A stretch of 64,000 nucleotides of DNA from Euborellia annulipes (Eukaryota; Arthropoda; Insecta; Dermaptera; Anisolabididae), in the NCBI GenBank assembly GCA_023213315.1, contig JAKCPI010026326.1:62001-126000 (forward strand). The letters run 5' to 3'. Positions 13,225-23,340 of this stretch are shown here, one piece after another (positions within the stretch are counted from its first letter, which is position 1; each line of letters begins with the position of its first letter). The notes under the pieces were generated by a model, which was given only the letters and a program-made list of their open reading frames with translations, searched no databases and was not told the origin of the DNA. Position numbers and translations under genes: made by a program.

Positions 13225-16200
13225 ATGTTATAAAGTTTAATGATTTTGTGTTGAAAAAAATCTATCTTTTATTAGTAATAAATATTTGAGTATGTGTACC
13301 ATCCTATCTGGAGCTGTTTTGTGCATGCGCATCGATAGTAGATAAAAAGTCCTGGTTTCACAAGAGCCTAGCTAGCTAGCACAGGCGTTTACTTGCTTAC
13401 TATCCGTTCCAAAAGAATAAGGCCACATCTTAAAAATTATTCAAAAATAAAATTAAAAAAATCTTTGTTGAAGAGAAAACGGATTGTGGAGTCAAAATAA
13501 AAATAAAATACTTATATTTTCAAATGACATTTCGGATGAAGGTAGGTAGCCTTCTTCAAGATAAAAAATTGTTAAAAATTACACGTCGATAAACGGAATA
13601 TTTTGTATGTGTGATAGAGTTATTTAAAAGTAAACAGCTGTAGGCGTACAGGGAACGCCACAATTAAGTCCCCACCTGGTATCTAGAGCCTTAAGTATAT
13701 GGTATATAATGAAATAATTTCAATGGTCAAAAAGGTAAAATAAAATCTGGTATAGATGATTTTATTTTACCCTTTTAAAATTATTTCACTATATACCATA
13801 GCATATACTGAAGGATCTAGATACCATATACTAAAGGCACTATATACCTTATACTAAAGGCTCTAGATACCAGGTGGACTTAATTGTGGCGCTTACTGTA
13901 CCGGATCCCGGACTCCTTACCCTGCAAATTGTTCTATCTGCATATACAAAATGATCAAATTATTTAAAATATTTTACATATAACACCTCAACTTTAGTGT
14001 ACTTATTAAATCATTTCTGATCTTGGGGAATCACTCAAAATCATAAGTATTTTATTCTTCATCTGGCAGCACAATTCTTTTTATTCTTTTGTCTTTATCG
14101 CGGAATATTATATAGTAATATTTATTCCTAAATATCTGGTTTATTGACCGCTCAGCACTCAACTTTCTCTTATTCGAAAGTTAGTTGTTACACCAGATTT
14201 TGTATCTAGATTTATTAGTTAACGGTTATATATTAAATCATAGGAAAATATTTATATTTTACTAATTAAGTGACTATGAAATATAATGAGACCAGTCTAA
14301 TCCTAATATTAATAATATTTAATGGCTGGAAATATATTGAGGAAGGATGTGAAAATGCAGGCAGCCAAAAATAAACCCTCCCAATTCCCTTTGAATGTCT
14401 TCTGCCCGAAACGTCTGGACATTCAAAGGGAATTGGAAGCGTTTTATTTTGAAAATGCAGGCAGCCAAAAATAAAACGGTCCCAGTTCTCTTTGCCCGAA
14501 ACGTCTGGACATTCAAAGGGAATTAGGAGCGTTTTATTTTTGGCTGTCTGCATTTTCACATCCTTCCTTAACCCTAATATTGTTTCAAGCCTACTATGAG
14601 AAAAAAAAATCAAAAGCTACATCAGAAAAACTAGTACGTTTTGGCACATTTATTTGAACGTGACAGGAAGGGTACTTAACTTAAATATGAAGCTCTAGTA
14701 GCTCTTAAAATAATTTGATCACACACAGACCATTTTACAGCACCCACTTTTTTCAACTCATGGAATAAAAAAAGATCTATTTCCATCAAAATCTCGACAT
14801 CGAATTTTTGGCATTGCCGCAATAATTTCTCTCTTATATAAACATACATATATAAGAGAAAATATTGAATATTACTCGGATAGATGTTTAATACAAATTG
14901 AATAATAGAACGTGGCTGTAGCTGATATGTTTAATAGGAAAGAGGATGCAGCCAAATAATTGAGCCTCTATTTAGTAATAAACACTCTTTATTGGGACGT
15001 TTCGGTTTATTAGTGTTTATTACTAAAGAGGATCAATTATTTGGCTGCATCCTCTTTCCTATTAAACAAGTTTAATACAAATTTTTCTCCGTTTATTCCC
15101 TAACAAAAATGCTACAACAAATCGGAGTGAAATAAATTCAAACGGATTTAGTTTTTTTTTTTTTTTTTTTTAATCGAAAAAGAGCAGAATTCAATCTATA
15201 GTTTCAAAATAATCAAAACTGAATGGAAAAAAATGTCCTCAATATATTACACGAAGAATATGCATATATCAAAGCATTATAAATGTACAAATAGTAGTTA
15301 TTTACATGTGGTATATGTGCAAATAGCCACATGCAAAATAGAGTTGCAAGTATTATAGCTTGACTACTAATGGAAAACATTAGTTGAGAATGGAGCCCAG
15401 GGCTAGAATTATATAATTTGAATAAAAATAAGAAGTTTATTTTGAAAAGTTCAAAATGAATTTATATTGCATTTTCAAGTACAGTTAGGAGCAATATTAA
15501 ACCATTCTTAAGAGTTTTCTCATGTGATTATTTCATTGTTTTTAAAATAGAAGATGGAAATGTTATTTGAAATTCTTTTCTACCAAAAAAGTTTCCATTA
15601 AAAATTTGCTCTTATTCTTTTTAAAAAATAATTATCTTTGGATAAATCGTATAATGTTTCGGTAACTGTCCTCGAGTTTTTCAGACGTTTGAAATGGTTT
15701 TGATATAAAAAAATAAGGTGGAAACGTTGTGCTCTAAACATTACAAAAACATTGTTTTTAGTTCACAAACTAGGAATGTTTTATGAGAAATTAACGAAGC
15801 CCTAGAGCTATCAAAATATAATAAATACAGTACGATAATTAAACAACTAAGAACTACCAAACTGTTTTGAATAAATAAATGAAAAAATCATGAATAGAAC
15901 AAAATGCCTCAAATAGTTTTATTTTTTAGAAAAAGAGCGTTTCATCATTATTACTTTTTTTCATTAATAACCTAGGTAAGAAATATTTTACTCATTGTGT
16001 GGTCTTATTCAAATCGCATGTAATTTACAAAATAATTCAACAAATTTGTAAAGAAATTGTATAATGTTTTAAAAATTAATGTAATTTAAGATTTTCAAGT
16101 ATTATTTATTATAAATTATTAATATAGTGACTTGAACATGTCCTCTATATTAAAATAAATTTCCTATCAACTTATTAAAGTTTTTAAACTTTTGTTTTTA

Positions 16201-18382
16201 TTTTTTACGAAAAATTATTATAATAAATATAATATTTATAAGAAGAATAAAAAGTAATTTTCTTGTAGATTTAATCCATTAATTCATTCTTAAAATATAT
16301 AAATAGATTTCCAGAAAAGTGTTTTTTTTTTTTGTTTTTTTTGCACAGCACACAACTTTCTCTTACTTTTGGGAAAAGAAAGTTGGGTTCTGTCCTTCTC
16401 ACACCAGATTATTGTTAATTATAGTGCCGACATATATTTAGTTTCCGATCAGAGGACCTCAAACCGTGTATATCCATCAAAATTTCAACATCAACATTTT
16501 GACATGAAACCAATATTTTCTCTATAAATAAAGTCGAAATGGTGGGGGGGGGGGGGGCATAACATCTCTACATTTGAAATAGTATATCTAAAAGGCCTTA
16601 GATGTCGAAAAATACCTTAAACAAATTGAAATAAAAAAAAAAATTAAAAAATTATATATAAAATATATGGGTAGGAACAAAGTTTCCCGTGTAGTATCTT
16701 ATACTCCATATCCATGTGAAAAACTTTCACAACTTATACTGTATATATATATATATCAGAAGACCACATGATAATTAAAACAATTCTTACATAGCTTATT
16801 AATGGAAAGCACTGTTTTTTCGTTCAAAGGAATTAAATTCATAAAATTTTTCCAATTTTTAATAATAATAGCAAGTGAGTGTTGGTTTTAATTAAAGAAA
16901 ATAGTCTTCTATGAATTAACCATGCAGCTATATAAGAATTAAATAAATGCAAAATGTTGCTTGAGTCACTTTGTGTAACAAAGTAATAAATTCTTTACAA
17001 AAACCAATCAAACTTTTAAATCATAAATTTCAGAGATCCTAAACAAATACACTGCGCGTCAAAAAAAACGAAACTTATTTAGTTTCTTCTAAACGCTGTT
17101 CTAATCTATTTTAATGATACTGTAATTTATTAAACATTTAATATGAAATATCTTATTCATTTCTAAGTAAATTTTATGTGTTAAATTTTCTTAAATTAAA
17201 GTATCATTAAGGTAGATTAAAACAGGTCTTATTAAGATGAAGCAAAATGTTATGTTTTCTATGACTTGCAGGATATTTTCTTTGGAAATATGCGCATATT
17301 GGGACTAATGACAAATCTTACAAAGTGGTAAAATAAATTTTTTCAAAAAATAACTAGAATCTTTAAAAAGTTCATTTAATGGCAGGGTTTTGTAATCTAA
17401 AAAAATAATTAACAAGGATTATTTTTTTTAGTTTGAACACGGAGCAATGCAGTTAAGTTTTTTAATTTGATTTATTGAAAATTTCTTTTATGTATGCGAT
17501 ATAAAAAATAAAGGGCCTCGAATGTAGGAAGTATTCATTCTGAATAATCCATACGAGTTTGGACCATAATCAATATAAATTTCACATTTAGTTAAATTAA
17601 AAAGTAATTTTATTTGGCTGCTTATAATCAAGATGGCGGGCAGCTCAATGTTTTCAATCAAGACATTAGATTATTTTTTTTTTTAGACATAATAGAGAAA
17701 CAAATTTTTCTTTAAATTGAAAAAAAAAGCCGATTTTTTTTTTTTTAACCCACCTTTTATATTAATTTTAAATTATACATAAATAAATAAAAATTTCAAT
17801 CTTGAAATTTTATTATATTATATAGAGATTTTAATAATCTAATATAAATATTTTTATTAAAAAAAAATTACATGATAAATAAATTGAAAAATAATTAAAT
17901 TTTCAATTAAAAAAAAAAATAAATAAATAAATTTCTAGTTTAGGAAAATTATAAAAAGTAAAATCACATTGGGCATTAATGCACGTGTTTTATTTTTATT
18001 TCCAAAATCATAATAAAAATATATGTCTATTGTTAATGGAAAATTTTTTAAAAAAAGTTAAAATTCTTGACATAAATAAAATAATTAAAAAATATATTCC
18101 ATGAATTTTTTTAAAATTATTTAGAATTGTTTTTATTTAAGAAATATGCATTTTAATGCACCAAGAAAATTTTATATATAGAATATGTGTATATATTTTT
18201 CAATTTTTTTATATGTATATAAATAAATAAATGCTTTTACTCACCTCAATCGATGTGCAGTATAAAATTCTAGATGCGATATCATCATCGAAATGGTTCG
18301 ATTGATTTTGTTGATCGAAAATATCGCAGAGATATGAAGTGTCGATGGCGCGGCATAATCTACAGATATCTATAGAACCCAT
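1958..18382 (-). CDS. ZAD-domain transcription factor, 5' part (gene continues past the left edge)
   Basis: Three coding exons read on the minus strand: 18,382-18,245, 2,457-2,346 and 2,275-1,958, all joined in phase 0 at GT-AG introns. Exon 1 opens with MGSIDICRLC and exon 2 carries ICHKC. Together they give the two CxxC pairs of a ZAD, the zinc-coordinating dimerisation domain at the N-terminus of many arthropod C2H2 zinc-finger proteins. The downstream segment (YYVDRFYNF then FKKKC) fits the conserved helix. Exon 3 encodes an acidic linker followed by a basic KKRAKKTK-type patch that may be a nuclear localisation signal. No C2H2 fingers are in the window; they would lie beyond position 1. 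Exon 3 ends at a GTAAAT donor after codon RK. The start is the first ATG in frame, directly upstream of the first CxxC. The intron inside the domain is about 15.8 kb and is full of repeats. Role inferred: sequence-specific DNA-binding regulator; target unknown. Confidence 0.8.
2346..2457 (-). pseudogene. ZAD exon 2 with a one-base homopolymer frameshift
   Basis: The exon is bounded by TTTCTATTTCAG and GAG|GTAAG and is 112 nt long, whereas phase 0 on both sides requires a multiple of three. The extra base sits in a run of nine A (minus strand) after codons NF. With nine A the frame runs into TAA four codons later. With eight A the exon is 37 open codons that keep the family pattern FKKKC followed by a hydrophobic end NDLFE. 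Either this allele is broken or, more likely, the run is a sequencing or assembly error. Confidence 0.75.
2828..2998. mobile_element. Hammerhead-type short element, GACTGG family
   Basis: Begins near CAGACTGGAAGCCACATTTT and ends near TTTGTCCAGTCTAC, an inverted repeat. The minus-strand hammerhead core lies at 2,858-2,905. The same family recurs at 37,018-37,070 and 62,893-63,297. Confidence 0.6.
2858..2905 (-). ncRNA. Hammerhead ribozyme-like motif (stem I of 8 bp)
   Basis: On the minus strand ATTGGGCC, core CATAAGA (decayed CTGAAGA), a hairpin region, GAAACGTC, then GGCCCAAT. The two flanks pair perfectly as stem I over 8 bp. The 5' core box carries substitutions, so this copy is probably inactive. 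Confidence 0.5.
3960..4320. mobile_element. Composite: hammerhead-type element with an inserted palindromic MITE
   Basis: Left part has a minus-strand CTGAAGAAGGCC ... AAAACGTT core at 3,973-4,013, and the right edge repeats TGAAGAAGGCC at about 4,276. Between them lies a degenerate copy of the CAGTGAGGG palindromic MITE (4,052-4,215) with its TTATTTCATTGTTTTTA hairpin arms. Confidence 0.55.
5303..5372 (+). repeat. Dispersed repeat end, copy 1
   Basis: CGGCTGTTAGACTAGTCTGC followed by CATCTTTTGCATGAGTGCTG. Near-identical blocks occur at 51,102-51,172 (plus) and 58,838-58,905 (minus), so this is the end of a dispersed element otherwise unrecognisable here. Confidence 0.6.
5380..8680. other. 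Intron DNA of the ZAD gene without recognised features
   Basis: AT-rich, with long A and T runs and GC-poor unique sequence. Short ORFs here have the composition of chance frames. I see no exon-like GC rise, transposon termini or long inverted repeat. Confidence 0.45.
8688..8960. other. GC-rich island inside the long intron
   Basis: An abrupt rise in G+C (CTGTGCCCTGCCCTGCACAG, GCCTCGAGGCTCGAG, CCCCGCGCATGCG) compared with the flanks. Overlapping short ORFs exist on both strands but none resembles a known family. It could be the remnant of a GC-rich transposon or a regulatory block. Confidence 0.35.
9548..10060. mobile_element. MITE with GTTGCATCAC/GAAGCAACCG ends, containing a second palindrome
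   Basis: Left GAGCCGGTTGCATCACATTT and right AAGTGAAGCAACCGACCCTA are imperfect inverted repeats. A separate palindrome with arms GAGGTATATGGAAGGATTTG and its near complement lies within it at 9,822-9,947, so one element is nested in the other. Confidence 0.6.
10971..11174. mobile_element. TA-flanked palindromic MITE (CAGTGAG family)
   Basis: Termini CAGTGAGAGACAATATTAAG and its complement, flanked by TA on both sides as for Tc1/mariner insertions. Nearly the whole element is an inverted repeat. The arms contain GTGATTATTTCATTGTTTTT and its complement around a short centre, and there is no ORF. Confidence 0.85.
11177..11290. mobile_element. Second-family MITE fragment abutting the previous one
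   Basis: CAGGGAGAGCCACAATTAAG then CCCCACCTGATAGCTAGAGC starts exactly after the TA that ends the 10,971-11,174 copy. It matches the left half of the 13,649-13,898 element. Confidence 0.65.
11582..11635 (+). ncRNA. Hammerhead-like motif
   Basis: CTGAGGA core box, a perfect GGCC/GGCC stem II enclosing TGAAACTT, then GAAAC. The 3' side (TGCTGACG) departs from the usual GAAACGTC, so the copy is degenerate. No paired partner was found nearby. Confidence 0.4.
12486..12538 (-). ncRNA. Hammerhead ribozyme-like motif
   Basis: Minus strand: CTGATGA, one extra A, stem II GGTCG ... CGATC (5 bp), GAAACTTC. The ACGT palindrome after GAA is changed to ACTT, and stem I is only partly kept. Confidence 0.5.
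12946..12990 (+). ncRNA. Hammerhead ribozyme-like motif
   Basis: CGTC, CTGAAGA, a weak stem II region, GAAACGTC, GACG. Stem I is CGTC/GACG. The predicted cleavage point by analogy is after C12983. The self-complementary ACGT before it could form stem III only between two molecules, as described for Penelope-type minimal hammerheads. Confidence 0.6.
13649..13898. mobile_element. TA-flanked palindromic MITE (GCCACAATTAAGTCCCC family)
   Basis: Near-perfect inverted repeat with ends CAGGGAACGCCACAATTAAG and the complement of CTTAATTGTGGCGCTTACTG, flanked by TA. The internal CTAGAGCCTTAAGTATATGG unit occurs on both arms. A decayed relative lies at 23,340-23,513. Confidence 0.8.
14155..14880. mobile_element. 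AGAAAGT-family element, interrupted
   Basis: Left end CAACTTTCTCTTATTCGAAA with CACCAGATTTT, right end with TCGACATCGAATTTTTGGCA and ATATAAGAGAAAAT. Better copies are at 25,284-25,872 and 34,558-35,155. The compound repeat at 14,336-14,570 sits inside. Confidence 0.5.
14336..14570. repeat. Compound inverted and tandem repeat with GAAACGTC cores
   Basis: AAATGCAGGCAGCCAAAAAT occurs twice in direct orientation and once inverted. Two copies of GCCCGAAACGTCTGGACATT lie between. This looks like a partly duplicated member of the hammerhead-type group that has lost the CTGANGA box. Confidence 0.55.
14905..15065. mobile_element. Palindromic element, GAGGATGCAGCC family
   Basis: Arms AATAGGAAAGAGGATGCAGC and its complement with AACACTCTTTATTGGGACGT in the middle (minus-strand GAAACGTC core). 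Partial relatives at 19,862-19,975 and 60,525-60,625. Confidence 0.6.
15482..15650. mobile_element. Degenerate CAGTGAG-family MITE
   Basis: Starts ACAGTTAGGAGCAATATTAA and retains GTGATTATTTCATTGTTTTT, but the right arm is strongly diverged. The oldest-looking copy in the window. Confidence 0.5.
16340..16540. mobile_element. AGAAAGT-family fragment
   Basis: ACAACTTTCTCTTACTTTTG and AAAGAAAGTTGGGTTCTGTC form a small palindrome, followed by CACACCAGATTATT and TAGTTTCCGATC and ending near ACATGAAACCAATATTTTCT. The middle is deleted relative to the longer copies. A run of about 14 G follows at 16,543-16,557. Confidence 0.5.
17096..17226. repeat. Inverted repeat of about 130 bases
   Basis: CTGTTCTAATCTATTTTAAT with GATACTGTAATTTA on the left is matched by the complement on the right (AAAGTATCATTAAGGTAGAT). 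No ORF. Probably a small MITE. Confidence 0.55.
17230..18240. other. AT-rich intron sequence next to ZAD exon 1
   Basis: Extremely AT-rich, with long A/T runs and TAAATAAATAAA simple sequence. I see no gene or transposon boundary. Confidence 0.45.
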
Positions 18383-18517
18383 TTTGTTTCTTTCGTGTTG
18401 AAGCCTGCTTTAATCCACTTGATAGTAAGTGTACCAAATTCTATAACAAGTATGTTTTGATATTAATAATAATAAATAAATAGGGGAGTATAAATAAAAA
18501 ATAAAAAAAAACTTACT
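18383..18517 (-). other. 5' UTR of the ZAD gene with a small intron
   Basis: On the minus strand a GTAAGT donor lies at 18,516-18,511 and an acceptor (TTAAAGCAG) ends at 18,405. This leaves 21 nt of leader before the ATG at 18,382. A transcribed leader exon would extend upstream from 18,517 into the GC-richer block. Inferred from splice signals only. Confidence 0.45.
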
Positions 18518-18722
18518 TAGTTGGCAGAGATTTGAGAACAAATATGGCGAAGGTTGAGCGTCTCTCTTGTTCACTTAAAACATGGAGTAGTAGTTAACGC
18601 AAAGCAAAGGACCTTATTGGCGTGTGTCTCGTTGCTCGTTGCTCTCGGCAATTGGGGCTTTCGTCCACAGGTCGCGTTCAGAAAGCTCCCGCAATCGGTG
18701 ACGTCACAACACGTCACGTGAC
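18518..18722 (-). promoter_or_regulatory. Probable ZAD gene promoter with CRE and E-box sites
   Basis: This GC-richer block stands out from the AT-rich surroundings. It holds a perfect palindromic CRE (TGACGTCA at 18,699-18,706) and, ten bases on, ACGTCACGTGAC with an E-box CACGTG at 18,715-18,720. Its place just upstream of the leader exon makes it the likely core promoter of the minus-strand gene. It could also serve the divergent plus-strand gene 1 kb away. Confidence 0.5.
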
Positions 18723-18729
18723 TATACTC

Positions 18730-19560
18730 CATTACTTCGGTCTTTATTGATTTTTATTTTAATATTCATTTCCGTCATCAAATTATTATTTATCTACATA
18801 TATTCTTTCTTTTTTTTAATTACTTATAGATTTGTATTTAAATATATTTATATATAAATTTAAAATTAAAAAAAAAAAATTTTAAATTTTTAAATATCTT
18901 TTTCAAAGAGATATTTGTTTAGAGTTGAATTCACAAATTAAAAATATAAATTTTTATTTATTGTTGGCGGTAAGTTTAAAAGATAAAATCTCTTGAAAGT
19001 TATTTTATCTCACAAATGATAAATAATAATTTTTTATAAATGATAAGATTTTTTATGTTATTTTAATTAATTACAGTTTATGTGTATATAAAATAAAATT
19101 TTTTTCATTTCTCTCTAAATATTTATATTTAGTAATAAATAACCTATAATTAAAATTTTAAATTTTGTATAATTAGTATATAAAATGTTGATAATAGATT
19201 CTAATTTAGTATATAAAATATTTAGTATGCATATTTTATATTATTATCATGAATATAGAGAATAAATACAATTTTTCTCTCACAATTAAATTAAAGTAGG
19301 CCTATTTCATTTTTAGCTGTCGCCGAGTAATTATTTTAAAACATTTGTTTAAAATGTGTATGTTTTTAAAATATAATATATCAAAGATCACATTTAAATT
19401 TATTTGTAAAATGAACTTATTATTTAATGAAAATTAAATAAATTATTTATTTGCCTCTGGGAGGTAGTAGAATTGCATATTTTTTATTGATAATATTGGC
19501 AACATTGATTTCTCATTTGAATTTGAAAAATATCAACTGACTGTTTTTTTTTAGATAAAA
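18730..19560. other. AT-rich divergent intergenic stretch
   Basis: Very AT-rich DNA between the CRE block and the TATA-like box of the next gene. I see no gene, transposon end or long inverted repeat in it, only A/T runs and ATATAAA-type simple sequence. Confidence 0.5.
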
Positions 19561-19565
19561 ACATG

Positions 19566-19573
19566 TATAAAAG
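19566..19573 (+). promoter_or_regulatory. TATA-like box of the CENP-H-like gene
   Basis: TATAAAAG lies 120 bases before the ATG at 19,693. Initiation about 30 bases downstream would leave a leader of roughly 95 nt. No splice signal is needed between it and the start codon. Confidence 0.35.
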
Positions 19574-19692
19574 TCTGATAAAAGTCTTTCAAGAAGTTAT
19601 CTTTATTCCCTGAAAGTCATTTAAACCCCATTTCATAGATCAGTCATAGACTGGTCATAGATAATCCATAGCCCCAGTTAAACCCAAATAAA

Positions 19693-22476
19693 ATGTCTGA
19701 TGACGATCGTGCAAATATCCAAATGGAATTGGAAGGAAAAGAACCTGAAGATGATGAGGAAGTGAAAGTCGAACCTCTTAATCAAATTACTTCTAAATTA
19801 AATATTTTAAAAGGAAAATTCGTACTTTTTTTAAATTGGAATAAAACAGGTATTGAATAATAGAACGTGGCTGTAGCTGATATGTCTAATGGAAAGAGGA
19901 TGCAGCCAAATAATAGAGCCTCTATTCAGTAACGAATACTCTTTATTAGGGACGTTTCGGCTGGGTTTCGGCTTTAGAAATCATGCACAAAAAATCTCGT
20001 GTGCCTTGCCACACAACTTGGTAAATTGAGAATTTTGTAATGTTTTCTCACCCTATTTTTTTTGTCGTCATGTGGGCTTTTGGGTATTGCGTTTACAATA
20101 GTACTTCAGAATCCAAGGGATAAAATTTATAATCATATATAAGTAAAATATTATGAATCTATATATGAGCAGTCCATTCATAGATGCAAATTCCTTCAGC
20201 TGTCAAATCCTGTGAGTTACAACCCCATGCGTCAATTTCCAATAGTGTCTAGTTGCATCGGAAACAAATTTTCAGGAAACGAGAAAAACCTGTATTTTAT
20301 TAAACTCAAGAGTTAATTTATGACTGTTATGTTTATAAAATCTGTAAATCAATTAGGAACACAATTTGCAAGCCCTTAGGTCGGTATTAAAAAGTATTTT
20401 CTATATAGCAGTAATAAACTGTTTTAATATTCAACTAGGCACTTTTGGAAACCTTTTGCAATAGCCAGTTTTGGCACTGTAAATGCAAATGGTCAGTATC
20501 AATCAACATAGCAAAACAAAACATACCCAGCACAAAGTTTTCTTGATGAAAGTCATGGCGACTTTCATCTTGCCATCTTTATGTTAGCAAGCAAGTAGTT
20601 TTGGAAGATTATTTGTTTGATTGCAACAAGACAGTTTTGTAAATGGAATGAAATGCAACTAGGCCCGGTTTGAATTTGTAATCGATTTTCAGTATTTGTT
20701 TTAAATAGGATATATCAACTTTTTTCACTGGAAAACTATTTTCAGTTGAACATGCAATTAAAATCTGACCTTTTCAAATTTTGTCATTTGGGCTCTTTTG
20801 GAAATGGACGACTCATATAGAGGGGCGGCGCGGCTAGTTTTAATCAAAAACGTTAAGGCCCCATACACAAACTGCATATTTATCAAGTGTGACGTCATGT
20901 CTGACCAATAAACTGAGGAAACTGCGCAGTTCACTCTGGTTTTTGTGCAGGCTAGGGGCCTGTGCAAAAGTTTCTACTTTTGCTCAGATAAACTGTCCAG
21001 TTTCTGCAGTTCTGTCTGTGTTGCTGGAGTGGGCCAACCTGTTTCATAATAATGAATAAAAAAAATTTTCTGGGTTCGAGGGCTAACATAATTTGCCCCA
21101 ATTGTGGGACCTTTCATCCATTGCGTATTCACTTTTTGGCACAAGGGGCCCACATTGGTGGCCTAAGTGCCTGGACCCTCAAAAGCGAGGAGACCGCGCC
21201 TATATCTAATCCATCCATTGCGTATTCAAATCGCGTGAAAATAAACGGCGGTGTTGATCGATAAATTGAAACCGTTGGAAGCTGACGCGAATCGAGGCAG
21301 TTTTGTAAAAAATTTAATAACCTTCAATCCTCAATTAGAAAAGTATTAAAAAAGATAAACGATTCTAAAAGATCGGGAGCGGGATTCGATAAAACTGAGA
21401 GAACTGAAATAAAAAATGATGGTAAAACTGAAATAGCCCACACTCCTTCAGTTAAGATAACTGTACAGTTTTTTACACATACAGTATATTTGCATAGGAA
21501 AATTGCGAAGTAAAACTGTGTATGGGCCGATTAAAAACGGCTGCACTTTCTTTTGAGCATTGAATTATCAATAAAAATATAATATCGCGATAAGTTTTGC
21601 TCAAATACTATATTACTGTAGATTATTAAATTATTTATTTAAAATGTTTTTTTTTTACTTTTAGATGTCCAGGAAAATATAAGAAATGTACCTTTAGCAT
21701 CGTTATTAGATAAATTAACTTCGAATATAACAAATGCAAATTTATTAAGCTCCATGTTAATGAAAATAAGTGAATCTCAGTTTGTAACAAATAATCTCTT
21801 CCCTCAGAATATTGGAAATGATTCTTCATATTTTTCAGAGTAAGTATTTTATAAATATTAATATTAAATTTGAGAAATAAAGTGGCGGTCTATATATTTA
21901 TCTACAGTCCTGGTAAGAACTTTCTAATCTAGATATTTTATTAATTTTATATATTTATTTTTTATTTTTTAGAACTATCGAAACGCTTTTGGAAAAAGAC
22001 AAAATATTGAATGAAAAAAATCAACAATTAACTGAAAATTATCTAGATCTTTACCAAAAAAAGATTGATATTACCATAGAATTAACACAAGCTTGCTACG
22101 AACAAATAAATTTAAACTCTATTAAAAAATCAATGAAAGAAAAAAAACCAGATGAGTGAGTATTTTTTCTAATGTAATAATCATTATAAAGGATGAGATG
22201 AATTCGATCATTATTTTCTAAATGATTTTGAGATTTGGAAAATTAATTAATAATTAAATGGTTCTAGGAAACTAAATTCCGATAATTCATTTCATCCTTA
22301 ATTATTTCAATTATTGTTTTTTTAATTATAGAAAGGCTGTGGCTAAATATCGAGGCAAGATCAAAATAATGATTAACATTCAAAAATTTTTAATCAGAAG
22401 ACTAAATAATGTTGATATTTCTCAAAATCCTGAAATAGTGACTATAATTAAAGCTCATAGGAATACGAGTATTTAA
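19693..22476 (+). CDS. Small coiled-coil protein, possibly kinetochore protein CENP-H
   Basis: Four exons: 19,693-19,849, 21,665-21,839, 21,973-22,155 and 22,332-22,476, with phases 1, 2 and 2 agreeing at all three GT-AG introns, total 219 residues. The N-terminus is acidic (MSDDDRANIQMELEGKEPED). The middle exon is leucine-rich and helical. The third exon is a heptad-like coiled coil. The last exon has basic KYRGKIKIM, then NIQKFLI, then VDISQNPEIVTII. CENP-H proteins (about 247 residues in human) have the same plan: acidic start, long coiled coil, and a C-terminal block with an I-Q-x-x-F/L-I helix followed by W/I-x-x-x-P-x-L/I. CENP-H is part of the constitutive centromere network at the inner kinetochore. 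The match is by pattern and eye, so another coiled-coil protein is possible. Intron 1 (1.8 kb) holds two repeats. The ATG is the first in frame after the TATA-like box. Confidence 0.5.
19862..19975. mobile_element. Half copy of the GAGGATGCAGCC element in intron 1
   Basis: AGAACGTGGCTGTAGCTGAT, GAGGATGCAGCC and GGGACGTTTCGGCTGGGTTT match the left half of 14,905-15,065. It lies only 13 bases inside intron 1 of the CENP-H-like gene. Confidence 0.55.
20852..21535. mobile_element. MITE with GGCCCCATACACA ends
   Basis: Left AAGGCCCCATACACAAACTG and right AAACTGTGTATGGGCCGATT are inverted. The inside is GC-richer than the flanks, with repeated CAGTTT / AACTG words and no recognisable coding region. 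Confidence 0.55.
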
Positions 22477-22565
22477 TTAATAATAATTATTAATAATAAT
22501 ATATAATTTTTTTTATATTTTTGATACCGTATATATTTTCAAATAGTTTTTTTGTTCACACAAAA

Positions 22566-22571
22566 AATAAA
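22566..22571 (+). terminator. AATAAA polyadenylation signal
   Basis: AATAAA lies 90 bases after the TAA of the CENP-H-like gene, on the coding strand, at the place expected for its 3' end. Confidence 0.55.
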
Positions 22572-22689
22572 ATCTTATATAAAATATGTTAGAAGGCTTT
22601 CCTAATTTTTCTTGACCTGATTTTGTATTGTTCCTTTTATTTCCTATTAAATTCCCAAATAATGCTTTGATCTCATATATATATGGGTC

Positions 22690-23340
22690 ATTCTACAAAA
22701 ATGGGTTAACTTTGGGGTCGAATTTGAAATACACAATTTGTAACTTTGATTTCAATTGTTTGTAATGATTTTGATAGACAATAAGTTAATTTTATTGTAT
22801 ACATATAGTAACACTCAGATTTTTTTATTTTATATATAAGCTCCTCAGCCTCTTAGCTTTACTGTTGAAAAACTTCCAGGGGACTGACGTTTTTGATTTA
22901 AAATACAAAAAAATCTGCTAATTGATATGGAATACATTTTTTTTCTTTTATATATTAAATATAACAATGAAAAGACAGCCAATCCAGTGTATGAAATGAT
23001 ATTGTTGAAATAATTATTAATAAATTTCCAAAATATTACTTACTAGGAGACTGACAAATAAAGTGTGGCTGATTTTCGACACAAAAATAATAAAAGTAAA
23101 TAAAAGATGGCTAACGTATTTGGGCACAAATGCCATCTTTACGCCCTAATATAAAACAGATAATTATTTTATCAACAGTGTATAATATCAGATATTTTTC
23201 AAATTTAACATGTCGCTCGAATCGAGGTACGTGACTTTGAAATAAAAAAAAATATTTTTATCTTATGAATGTTAATTTTGAAAATAAAAATTAAAGAAAT
23301 TTTCTTAAAATAGGCCCCTTATAGTCAAAACTGTTGCATA
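22690..23340. other. Convergent intergenic sequence
   Basis: AT-rich DNA between the 3' ends of the CENP-H-like gene and CSN5. Nothing gene-like. It borders the decayed MITE at 23,340. Confidence 0.4.

Noticed and set aside
14266..14613. 115-residue ORF with repeated PFECPDVSG
   Set aside because: The peptide repeat is a translation of the DNA repeat with GAAACGTC cores. It reads through repeat arms in both orientations.
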